A model generated the notes under the pieces. The model was given only the letters and a program-made list of their open reading frames with translations. It was not told the origin of the DNA and ran no database searches. Shown one piece after another: positions 24,160 to 37,165 of a stretch of 64,000 nt of DNA. The stretch is taken from positions 310,001-374,000 of the forward strand of contig JAUTXW010003832.1 of the NCBI GenBank assembly GCA_030620095.1, in the 5' to 3' direction. Position numbers and translations under genes: made by a program. Position 1 is the stretch's first letter. Each line of letters begins with the position of its first letter. This stretch comes from Kuschelorhynchus macadamiae (lineage: Eukaryota > Arthropoda > Insecta > Coleoptera > Curculionidae).

Positions 24160-25404
24160 TGAAAAAAATGAGATGAACCTTCTCAAATGTTATCGTCTAT
24201 GCCTCCCTTCTGAGAGTTCATGGACCCATATGGACCTGTGGCGTAGGAAGCTTTCATTTAAGTTAAAGTTAATAATAATTGAAACATTTTATTTGGTTCG
24301 ATTCAAATATAATAAATTGTCAACTTACTATGTTAAAATACCATAGAATATTTTACAATAGAAGGCGTTTAAAAATTCCATATTGTTTTTGGAAAGCATT
24401 ATTTCTCTTCAGAAAAGATTGGCTGAGAGGGTTTTTCTTTACCTTTCTATTTTTTTTGCCATGGTCTTTTTGAGCCAGAACGCGGATAAGTTAGTTTAAG
24501 CTTTAGACATTTATTTAGAAGGTACTTGTATCCTATTTAGACGGAAATGTAAGTATTTTTTCAATTACATAAATAAAGTAAAACTCTAGGCGGCACTTAT
24601 AAAGTATTTATTAATTAAGGGATCAGGGTGCGTCTATGACGACGCAATGCATTTCAGCCAACCAGAGGAAGTTATGGTCAATTTAGGTGCCGACCTTTTT
24701 TCTGATTTCTAAACCAAGAGTTAGCCTGTGTCAAAGTTCTGTTTGTTATAGTTGATTTCAAATTCTTCTTTTTTATTTTTATAGTTTATAGGGCTTACGT
24801 ATACAGTGGGTTATTAAAGTTAAGCTATTATCAAAGTTAGTTTATTTTCATTCTATGATTTATTTGGGGAGTGACTTTTTTTTATTTAAAGATTTTTGTT
24901 TTCTTTTGCACTAAGTTTGGAGATTTTAAATAAATTCCGTCATTTTCTAGACTTAAATACATTTTTTTTTGTTATTAGTTTTAAGTATTATTTTTGTACA
25001 GTAATTCACTTCCTTTAATTTTGTTAATAGATCTTTAAGTTGTTTTTAAAAACCAAATCTTTTATTTAAATAAACCACCCACTAGTTAAAATAAATATAT
25101 TCAAGAAAAAGGTACCATCGTTGTTGCAGTTTGCTGTTGGTCGAGTTATAAGTGTTCGAGTTATGAATTGGTGAGATAAGAAGCCTACAGAGTACCTTTG
25201 ATTTTACTTATCAAATCTTAGTTCATTTCAGTAATGTGATAGGGTTGACCGCTATGTATCAAATAAAGAAATAAAATAAATAAATAATTTTGGATGTTAT
25301 AAATAACCGCTCTATAACCTTGCTACAAGATTGATTTTTATCAAGTTAAAATATTTGTAAAGTTTTTTAACCCAAATAATTATTTTACCTGATTTTTACT
25401 TAGC
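24160..25404. other. No gene recognised
   Basis: Very A+T-rich, with T-runs near 24440-24470 and 24960. A 64-codon hydrophobic frame at 24279-24473 looks like chance translation. Confidence 0.5.
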
Positions 25405-25505
25405 AATGCTGATTTTCTTATCTTGCACACTTGGTCGGAACCCTAGCTTGGTCGTGCATTAATCCAAATACTAATAATGGGATAGCGTCAAGTCAAGCGT
25501 TTTAA
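25405..25505. repeat. Repeat E, copy 2, left part (split by piggyBac)
   Basis: The left part of the repeat ends exactly at the TTAA of 25502-25505. The remainder continues at 27901 beyond the piggyBac element. Comparison with E1 confirms that nothing but piggyBac and one TTAA separates the two parts. Confidence 0.8.
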
Positions 25506-27900
25506 CCCATTAGTGCCCAGAACTAGAAACTTTTTTTAAAACAATTAAATTAAATAATTGTTTTGTATAAAAAATAATAAAATAAGACATAAAAAAATTT
25601 TTAAAAATTTTTTGCAAATGTAGTTTTTGATTTAGAAGGTGGGTCGTTAACGACCCATTAAACACTTATTGAAACAAAAACAACAAGAAATTGTGTTTTA
25701 TTTATTTATTAATATATTAAACTAAAACATTATAAAACCATTACATTTTATGAAATTCGTCAAAACATTTGTCGTGGAGAGGAATTTGACAAGTTTCACA
25801 AGCCTTTGTTGTTTGGTTCCTACATAGGGAACACCTTCTTGCCTGTTGGTAGACTATCAAGTGAGGTCCTTCGGAGGTGGCACAATATAGCGAAGATCTC
25901 TTTGGACCAGGCATTTTTGGCTTAACTCCATAATTTTTTAAAAGGTATTGAGAAATTTCTCTGCCAAATTGAAGATTATCTTGATCAAATCCATATGCGC
26001 GGGCTAGTTGACTAGCATTAGCCACGCATAAACCGATCATCCAGTGAAGAATGGGGGTATACCACTTTTTGCTCCTAATAGCAATTCTATAATTGGATAT
26101 GTTATTATCCAACTGATCCACGCCTCCCAAGTATGTGTTATACATTTTTATTGCATGCGGTTGCGGCACATCAACTTTCTTTTTGTCCTTCACAGAAAAT
26201 CTTTTGCATTTTTATAATGGCTCAACTCCAAATTCATTTGTCATGACAGTTACAACACTGTTATCTTTCCATTTTATACCTATGACTCTTTTGTTTTTAT
26301 CCACGGCACTCCATATTTCCCCTTTTTTCTTTTTTCATTATGTTTGAATCACTTAATTTACATTTCATGGTTCTATTTTCCCTGACTGTTCCTGTTGCTC
26401 CGAAATTTTTCTGAGTAAGGGTATATATCAATTTTGCGGAGGTAAAAAAGTTATCAAAATAAAGTGAAAACGGCAAACCAGAATATTTTTTGTAGCACAT
26501 CAACAAAATTAAGTACAACAGATTCCCCAAAACCCTGGCACTCATTGGTCATTTCTTTGATTTTCCGTCCCTGATAAATCTCAAATTGTAAGCAATAGCC
26601 TGGTTTGGTAGCTATAACCCAAGCTTTGTAGCCGCATCGAATGGGCTTACTGCTTATAAATTGCTTAGAGCCATGTTTACTGTAGTACGGAATCATGGAC
26701 TCGTCTATTGATATGTTTGGCTGCAAGGGTGCATATTGGATACATTTTTTGTTCAAGGAGTCAATAATTGGGCGTAGCTTAGCCATTTTGTCGCCTTGAG
26801 GCAACGCGTGATTATCTGCAGCATGAAAGAATCTGCTTATTTCCTCAAATCGATTACGCCTCATTGACTGAGATACTAGGTTGTTATGTACATGTTCTGC
26901 TTCTTCCCAAAACATTCTCCTTCGTGGTAAAGGGACGTAACCGCTAACCAGAAGAATTCCAATAAATACATATAATTCGCTGCTTGATAGCTCAAATCCA
27001 GGACCATTTTTTTGAGTAGCGTACCTTACAGTATATTTTACAAGGTCCTCTACTAGTGACAGACTCATAAATAATTGAAAAAATTCAACAGAATGGCTAT
27101 CTTTAGATAGGGTCAATAGTGGTACCAAAGTACTCCAAGGAGAAATTGCCCTATTCATATCATCCTTTTCCCACTGAAATGTAATATCGAATTTACTTTT
27201 TTTATAGGAGGACTCATGCTTTTGCTAACCAACTGTGATTGATGGTCAATTAACTTACCTACTTCCTGTTCTTCTATTTCCATATTCTCCTCTAAAATAC
27301 GCCTGTTTTTTCTATTATACATAAGCTCCCCTTGTGCTCTCAGTTGTCGGGTACTTAGATGGTTTGGATCAGTATCTTCCTCATCCCCTGAGCCGCAGTC
27401 TGTATTTTCGCCTTCATTTTCTGGGGGAGGGGGTTATAAATATGCCTTCTGGCAAGATTCGATTGTCAACTTCATGCACTATTTCGGCTTCCTCTAGGAG
27501 CTCAGCAACAGAAAGAGGCTTTTTCCTGAAAAAAATACCTAATCGTAATATAGTCTTACAAGTGCCCAAGGAGTCAAATGGATTGTCACATTTATATACT
27601 ATTGCGAACAGATATGGAAGTAATACAGATGTTTACAAGAACATTTAGTAAAGATATTATCATACCTATATAAATAAAATATTAAAATTAAAGTTACTTA
27701 CCAATAATAAATCGAAGACATTGTCTTTCTTTTTTATTTTCACTCGTTATTCGCAGCACTTAGAAGCACAGGACTGAAACTAGTTCGGCGCGTCTGTTGG
27801 AAATACCGGGACAAACTCCTAGCGCCATCTAGCAAATATAGCGCTCACTAGATTTATTTTTAGTTCCTGGGTCATTAATGACCCCTTGGGCATTAATGGG
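25506..27900 (-). mobile_element. piggyBac-superfamily transposon (2395 bp) at a duplicated TTAA
   Basis: The ends are CCCATTAGTGCCCA and, inverted, CCCATTAATGCCCA. TTAA is duplicated at 25502-25505 and 27901-27904. The uninterrupted sister repeat at 23612-23936 shows one TTAA at the same place. Each end also has an inner palindrome, GGGTCGTTAACGACCC near 25643-25658 and GGGTCATTAATGACCC near 27870-27885, which could be transposase binding sites. The gene inside is on the minus strand and broken. Confidence 0.95.
25741..27721 (-). pseudogene. piggyBac transposase, broken, with a likely 5' intron
   Basis: Read on the minus strand from 27721. A possible short first exon (27702-27721) ends at GTAAGT. 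An intron follows to an acceptor TTTTTTTCAG, and exon 2 from 27525 starts in phase with a KPLSVAELLEEAE-like segment and an acidic stretch. The DDE-type core has SIDESM near 26700, YFDNFFTS near 26455 and GVDQLDNN near 26110, the three Asp of the family. The C-terminal Cys/His domain (CSLC, CETC, LHDKC) runs to the stop at 25741. At least four frame breaks are present: at the G-runs of 27421-27434, near 27165-27185, near 26470-26540, and between 26297 and 26193. The enzyme would have excised at TTAA without leaving a footprint; this copy cannot make it. Confidence 0.9.
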
Positions 27901-28100
27901 TTAATAACCGCATGACGGGGGATTTTTAATTCGAACGATCTCGTCCTCGTCGCAAAATTTAACTACACTAATTGCACAGCACTGCCTCTATGTTAGAACT
28001 AATAATTAATGCGCCGTTTCAGTTTTCGTTGTCTAACATTTCTCCGATAAAAGATATTTTTCCTGAAACTGCCTTATGCAAACAAGCCGATATTCTAAAA
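27901..28100. repeat. Repeat E, copy 2, right part
   Basis: It continues repeat E after piggyBac, beginning TTAATAACCGCATGAC and running through AATTCGAACGAT and TCTAACATTTCTCCGATAAA, to where similarity to E1 fades past CAAACAAGCCG. Confidence 0.8.
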
Positions 28101-28835
28101 TCCGATTATAGTTTAAACTTCATTATGAGTACAAATGCATGTAGATGGAATTCAGAATAAGCCCTGTTTCCACGTCATTGATCCCGATAACTGTATTAAT
28201 TAAGTTTGAGCGTTTCGACATATGCAGAATGCACTAATGTTTCGAAACAAGTTTCCGAGTAATGCCCATTAGATTGTTAGAACGAAGGTATTAAGGAACT
28301 CTAATTACACACTAATCGAAATCCTCGTAGTCATTCAGCCTTGTTCTTTGATGTGGCATTAGCGTATAAGTACTTCAGCATCTGTTTATATTTACTGTTT
28401 GTGAAATGAATGAAAAGGAGTGATTCAAGTCATTTCCTTTTAATATTTAATTATATATGTTCAATATGTTATTTTTTTCAAATCATGCTCGATGCCTCCT
28501 TCCCGATCTTTCCAGGTAGTCGCTTATAGTATTTTGATGATTAATTAAGAGTAAAATTAATTTTTTGCTGGAGCCTTCCAATATTTCTATTAGATCGTTG
28601 ATACACTACATAAAAATATAGTCACTTCCCGACCGAAATGACGTGCAGCACCATCCTGCTGCCAAATAATATTGTAGGTCTCAATTGGTAACGCCTAAGA
28701 TGTATTCGATATCGTTTTGAAGAAATAATATAATTATTTCAAGAATAACAAAATTTTTGAAGATTGTGTATTTTGACCTTCTAAGTGCTCCAGCTCGGTT
28801 TGTCAGAGAAATTTACTTCTATGGGGTCAATCGTA

Positions 28836-28838
<3 letters not shown>
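28101..28838. other. No gene recognised
   Basis: Unique-looking DNA between repeat E and the first (TA)n tract. No motif-bearing open frame. Confidence 0.5.

Positions 28839-28925
<87 letters not shown>
28839..28925. repeat. (TA)n microsatellite, tract 1
   Basis: About 86 bp of TA units with one phase break (TATTATA) inside. It forms the left border of the foldback at 28926-30296. Confidence 0.95.
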
Positions 28926-30401
<1,476 letters not shown>

Positions 30402-31001
30402 TGTCCCAAATTTGGCTTACATGCATTGCTATCTCGTAAACCGCTATAGCTACAGGGTGGGTTAAATTAGGAAAGTTTGAGAGAATTTTATTACAAATTT
30501 GATGATGTTTTGAAGTTTAGGATATCTTTTGTGGTTTTCAAGATAATTGGGAAAAATCAAAATGGTGCATTTTCAACTTTTGCCCGTAGCTTCTAAACGA
30601 CTCGTATTATGGTTTTATGGTTTATACATTATTAGGGCACTTTTATTAGAGGAACATTATGCAGGTAAAACGAAGTTTCTAGCTTTAATTGTTTTTGAGA
30701 TATTGGCATCAACTTTTTATTTTCTTACCGACGCCATATTGGATTATTGGATTTTTGGAAAGATCTTTTTAAGAGCTTTCCAATGATGTATAACAAGGTA
30801 AGATTATTGTTTTTCTTGAGCTCTAAAAACCAAAATAATTGTTTTTTTTTAAGTAGGCTTTAATTACGCATGGCGGCCATAATGAAACAAAAGAATGCCG
30901 CATGTCAACAATCATTTTGTGTTCCTGAATAGTACTTGTTATCATTTTCTCATTGTGCCGAGTTTTTACAAAGTTTATTTGAGTTTCTTATACTACTTAA
31001 A

Positions 31002-32117
31002 ATGGAGGGTAATTATTCCAACGAAGAGAATTTGGATATGATAGAACTTTATTTTAAAGCAAATAGAAATACACAAGCAGCTGCGCGTTCATACGAAGAA
31101 CAATTTCCAGACCGACATCAACCAAGCCAAAGGCATTTCAGATTTCTAATTGTTAACCTGTTAGCCTACGGGTCTTTTTTGAAACCGAAACCAAAGACCT
31201 ATTCAATAGATAATGAAGCAAGAAACGCAGCTATAATAGAAAGTGTCAGGGACAACCCAACAACCTCAGTAAGAAAGATTGAAGAACAAACGGCAATTCC
31301 CAAATCAACCGTCCAACGAGTCTTGAAAAAACTTCACTTTCATCCCTATAAACCTACTATTGTACAGGGTCTTCAGGTAAATGATTTTGCTAGAAGAATC
31401 ACGTTTAGTGAATGGTTCATCAACAAATGCCAGCAAATACCCAACTTTCATTCTAAAGTACTTGACAGATGAAACACGATTTACAAACTGTGGAATTTTC
31501 AATAAACATAATACTCATTACTGGGGCACCGAGAATCCTCATAATTTAGAAGAAAGACGTTTACAAACAAAATTTGGGTTCAATGTGTGGTGTGGCATTA
31601 TAGGTAATTCCAAACAATGCACTTCTGCTTTAAATCACTCATAACAATTTGTATTTTAGATAACCGTTTGATTGGGCCGTTCATTTTCCAAGAAAATTTA
31701 TCGGGTAACAGATATTTGCAACTATTACGGGAACAAATTATTCCAGAAGTTATAAATTCTGTTCCCCCAAACGACCTGCAAAATATTTGGTTCCAACAAG
31801 ATGGCTGTCCGGCTCACGGTACCAGAGAGGTGATGGCGGTCCTCAGAAATACTTTCGGGGAAAATATTATCGCTAATAATGGCCCTGTTGCTTGGCCGGC
31901 AAGGTCACCGGATATTACTCCTCCCGATTTTTATTTATGGGGATACGCAAAAAATGAGGTCTACGAATTTTCTCCGCCAGAAAGTCTCAGAGAGGTAGAA
32001 GACAGAGTCCGAGATGTTTTTGCTAATATTAACAGGAACACCTTAAGAAGGGTTACACGGAAGGTATTGGAGAAATGTCAAAAATGTGTGGAAAATGGAG
32101 GGAGGCATGTGGTGTAA
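31002..32117 (+). pseudogene. Element C transposase (DUF4817-type, one frameshift, one 56-bp intron)
   Basis: From ATG 31002 the protein starts with a DUF4817-type helix-turn-helix (YSNEENLDMIELYFKANRN, AAARSYEEQFPDRHQPSQ). A second helix-turn-helix follows (TTSVRKIEEQTAIPKSTVQR). The catalytic core has Asp at 31468 (TDETRFTNCG), Asp at 31800 (WFQQDGCPAHG) and Asp at 31911 (ARSPDITPPDFYLWG), with 36 residues between the last two. A single frameshift near 31455-31467 breaks it. A likely intron at 31604-31659 (GTAATT to TTTTAG, 56 bp) restores the frame into the exon from 31660. The C terminus ends CVENGGRHVV. All three acidic residues remain, so the copy is only lightly damaged. It would cut and paste the element at TA. 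Confidence 0.85.
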
Positions 32118-32259
32118 CTTATATTTTTTTTATGTGTTAATTTAAATTTAGTTTAGGTATTTTCAATAGTGTGATAGTTACATTTTAGTCATTAGGTATT
32201 CACTGTTAGTATAATATCTTAGTTGAAAATCTGAAACATCGATGGTTGAATTAATATTT

Positions 32260-32433
32260 TTACCCATAAGCTAACAAGTTTACAATTAGAAATCTGAAAT
32301 GCCTTTGGCTTGGTTGATGTCGGTCTGGAAATTGTTCTTCGTATGAACGCGCAGCTGCTTGTGTATTTCTATTTGCTTTAAAATAAAGTTCTATCATATC
32401 CAAATTCTCTTCGTTGGAATAATTACCCTCCAT
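32260..32433 (-). CDS. Second, truncated copy of the transposase N-terminus encoded by the right arm of element C
   Basis: Because the inverted arms extend into the gene, the right arm carries the same ATG and first 56 codons (the DUF4817 helix-turn-helix) on the minus strand. A TAA then follows where the arm ends (stop at 32260-32262). The upstream sequence equals the promoter region of the full gene. If transcribed, it would give a DNA-binding fragment lacking the catalytic core. Truncated transposases of that kind can repress transposition in other families (KP protein of the P element). The repressor role is inference. Confidence 0.55.
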   Translation of the reverse strand: MEGNYSNEENLDMIELYFKANRNTQAAARSYEEQFPDRHQPSQRHFRFLIVNLLAYG

Positions 32434-33032
32434 TTTAAGTAGTATAAGAAACTCAAATAAACTTTGTAAAAACTCGGCACAATGAGAAAATGATAACAAG
32501 TACTATTCAGGAACACAAAATGATTGTTGATATGCGGCATTCTTTTGTTTCATTATGGCCGCCATGCGTAATCAAAGCCTACTTAAAAAAAACAATTATT
32601 TTGGTTTTTAGAGCTCAAGAAAAATAATAATCTTACCTTGTTATACATCATTGGAAAGCTCTTAAAAAGATCTTTCCAAAAATACAATAATCCAATATGG
32701 CGTCGGTAAGAAAATAAAAAGTTGATGCCAATATCTCAAAAACAGTTGAAGCTAGAAACTTCGTTTTACCTGCATAATGTCCCTCTAATAAAAGTGCCCT
32801 AATAATGTATAAACCATAAAACCATAATACGAGTCGTTTAGAAGCTACGGGCAAAAGTTGAAAATGCACCATTTTGATTTTTCCCAATTATCTTGAAAAC
32901 CACAAAAGATATCCTAAACTTCAAAACGTCATCAAATTTGTAATAAAATTCTCTAAAACTTTCCTAATTTAACCCACCCTGTAGCTATAGCGGTTTACGA
33001 GATAGCAATGCATGTAAGCCAAATTTGGGACA

Positions 33033-34172
<1,140 letters not shown>

Positions 34173-37165
34173 AAACCTACTGGCCATTGTTTAACATATT
34201 CGAAGTTATAACACAACTAAATGCACTAAATGCTAACGACCATACATTAGATGTTTTACGTATCCTCTTGAAAGAGAAAACTCATTTGGTAACCGCTGGC
34301 CATAACACGCACTCGGTTTCGAATCGTATCATTTATATATTCTTAAACTAGCACACTATTTACAGTAAGGCAACTACGTATCTTGTTAAAACCTCTTAGG
34401 AATATAATTTCTGAAAAAAATTCAGGTAGCTCTGATCGTTTAGGGCTCCGTTAATGACAAATGTCCCAATCCGGTGTTTTTATTCGATGATCGACTTATT
34501 GTACTTCCATCACTATCTACAATATTTTGACCGATATTGGCAAAAAAAATTTTAGCTTGTTTGCAGTTTTTGAACTTGAACTAGTTCAAAAAAGCTCTTA
34601 AAGCTACAATTAAAAAAAATTTCAATTCCAAATTCTCCACTTTCTCGCCTAAAAATAGCTCTGGATCCTGGGATAATTACTAAAATAGGAATAGTAAATC
34701 TATGAGTTGTGTCAAACATTTAATACGAGAAATAGTTTCTGTATACGGGGGATTCAGAATCATTTTATTTGCATGTTTTTGTTGTTTTATGCGCGGTACC
34801 TATATAAATTATATTGTCGCTGCTTTTAGAATCTTTTGCGGTTTCTTGTATTATATTAATATACGGGATGGTAAAACAGTCCTAAAGTTTTATATATAAT
34901 TCTTAGATTCTCAGATAATATTTTCTTAATAGTGTAAATGTAATAGTGGTTACGCTGTGGGTAGATCTACGTCTTTGTTGCCTAAATTTTACAGATACAT
35001 AAATAATTCGAAATGCCCTAGTGGTTGTTTATACGTACTTGAAAATTAAATAAGATAAACATCATAAATATAGAATTCCATTTACGTAACACATGAGTAG
35101 AGTTTGTTGCATGTTCGTTCGCTTTCCTCAGCAAAATTGGATTTATCACGGAAATTCTGTGCAAAAGTGATGAAGCTGGCAGGAAATGTCGAAACAAACA
35201 AGCTTAATTAAAGCACTAAAACTGAAACTAATCTATCGCGAATGATCATTTGTAAAGACAGGTTATAATTAATCCTTCAAATGGTTGAAATGTTGAGCTC
35301 CCTCAAATAAGTTAACATGCGTAGGTATGGGTAATTATTGACCAAACAATCATCTTTACGTGTTCATATAAAAAAAGCTTCTGTGTATAAGATCGTGACT
35401 TTTGAAATCGCCGATCTAGATAATCTCACAAGAAGCAAGTTTAATTTCATTACCAGCCCAATGTGTGATATTTCTTGCTTTTAATCTTATCGTAAAAAAA
35501 TCGAAAAGAACAGAATTTGATTCCACAAGACGAGTAATAGGTGTCAAGGAGTTATAAGAACAAAAAGAGGATTTATCCGCTATTTAAGTTTTAGATTTGT
35601 TAATACATTTGTTTAATGTTTATTATTATTTCGATATGTTCCACTAAGTCTGAAATACACGTGATGTATGATGTGCAGCTCTCTGCCATCGTTATTTTAC
35701 TGGGATGGTTCTTTCTCAGCTTTTTAGCTAGGTGCTGGTTGCACTCTTCATCACAACCTTTCAGCTGTATCTAGTTTTTAAAAAGATTTAATTTGTAGGC
35801 CATTCAATGAAAAAAACTTAGTCTTTACTTAGTTTCAAGCAACAATTCAGTCCTACAAATAACCTCAATACCTAAATAAATAAATGCTAAATATTTAATT
35901 CAAACACAAAAATTGCTAAATATGTTTAAGAGGAAAGTTATGTAATTATGAACCCGGACACCTATTCGATATATTATTTTAAAAAGTGTATTTAATGAAA
36001 ATATATACACTTAGGTATACAATTATATGCCAGATACAATGGCGTAATCCGCATTGCTGCCAACTCGTTTTTCTGTGATAAAAAGAATTTTTTTGTAACT
36101 GAACAGCATATATTATAATACATTTTTAAAATCTGCGTAAAATTCTCAATCCAGTCTTTTTATTGTACTAAATATTTTCCCACAGTATTTGGCATACTGT
36201 CAGGAAGTAAATAGAAAATATTTTAAACACCTTACTTAGTTTCATTAATTTATTATTTCTTGTGTTAGGTATTTCTTTTTTATACTGTATTGTTTCCGTT
36301 CTTTTTTACAACCAATTTTTAAAGCTGAGACGCTGTTTTCTCTTGCTAGTGTTTTGATAGCTAGATGAGGAAATATTGTCCCTATCCAGTTTTACGAAAT
36401 TTTTTGTTAATTTTACTTACGTTAGATTTAGTTAGTGGATTTCTGTCATTAAAATTGTCACAAACATCATTCAGGTTTCGCATTCTATCCACATAACCCA
36501 GTATAATTAAAATTTCAATTCTTCGGGTTTCAAGTAAACGATACAAAACTGACATTGCCGAACATATCAGGTGACCTTTTGTGTGCAGCTATTTTAATAA
36601 AAGGTAATTAAAGTAAATTAAATTATGTAGTTTCGCAGAAATTGTTGACTTTCATAAAAAGTGCTCTTAATAATAAAAAGTATTAAGAATTTTATGCAGA
36701 TTTTAAAAGGGTAATATAATATAGGGTGTTGCATAAAAAAAATTTTCATTTTATAACAGAAAAACTGTAAACTTGGCAGCAATGGGGAACTCGCCATTGA
36801 ATATTTTCAGTAAATTCAGATAAGCGGTACCTGAGATATTCCGTCGTTTCCTTACCTTTGTTACACGCTGTATAACAAATGGGGTTAACCTACGTATTTA
36901 ACACATACAAATGTACATAATTAAGATAAATATTTACAGATCCTATGGAAAACACAATTGTATTCAAAATTATTAAAAATACCACTTCATAATTTAGTAT
37001 ATTTTTTTCTTTTAGTTACTTTAGTTATAAAATATGTAGACGATTGATCATGCAATGCTTTACAACACAAGTATATATCGGTAATTATCTTTTAGAGTGC
37101 TTGTCGTAGGCATATTATGCCCGATGAGTTAATAAACAATCGGAGAAAACCTGTAATTTTGCATA
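34173..37165. other. No gene recognised; one possible MITE fragment near 36720-36876
   Basis: Open frames up to 74 codons have no family motif. The stretch 36720-36876 begins TATAGGGTGTTGCATAAAA and ends GTTACACGCTGTATA, which resembles short mariner-type ends, but no second copy is present to confirm it. The rest is A+T-rich DNA without visible repeats. Confidence 0.45.

Noticed and set aside
30547..30786. 79-codon frame present in both arms of element C (inverse at 32648-32887)
   Set aside because: It is duplicated only because the arms are inverted copies; no motif, and it lies upstream of the transposase ATG in the probable promoter region.
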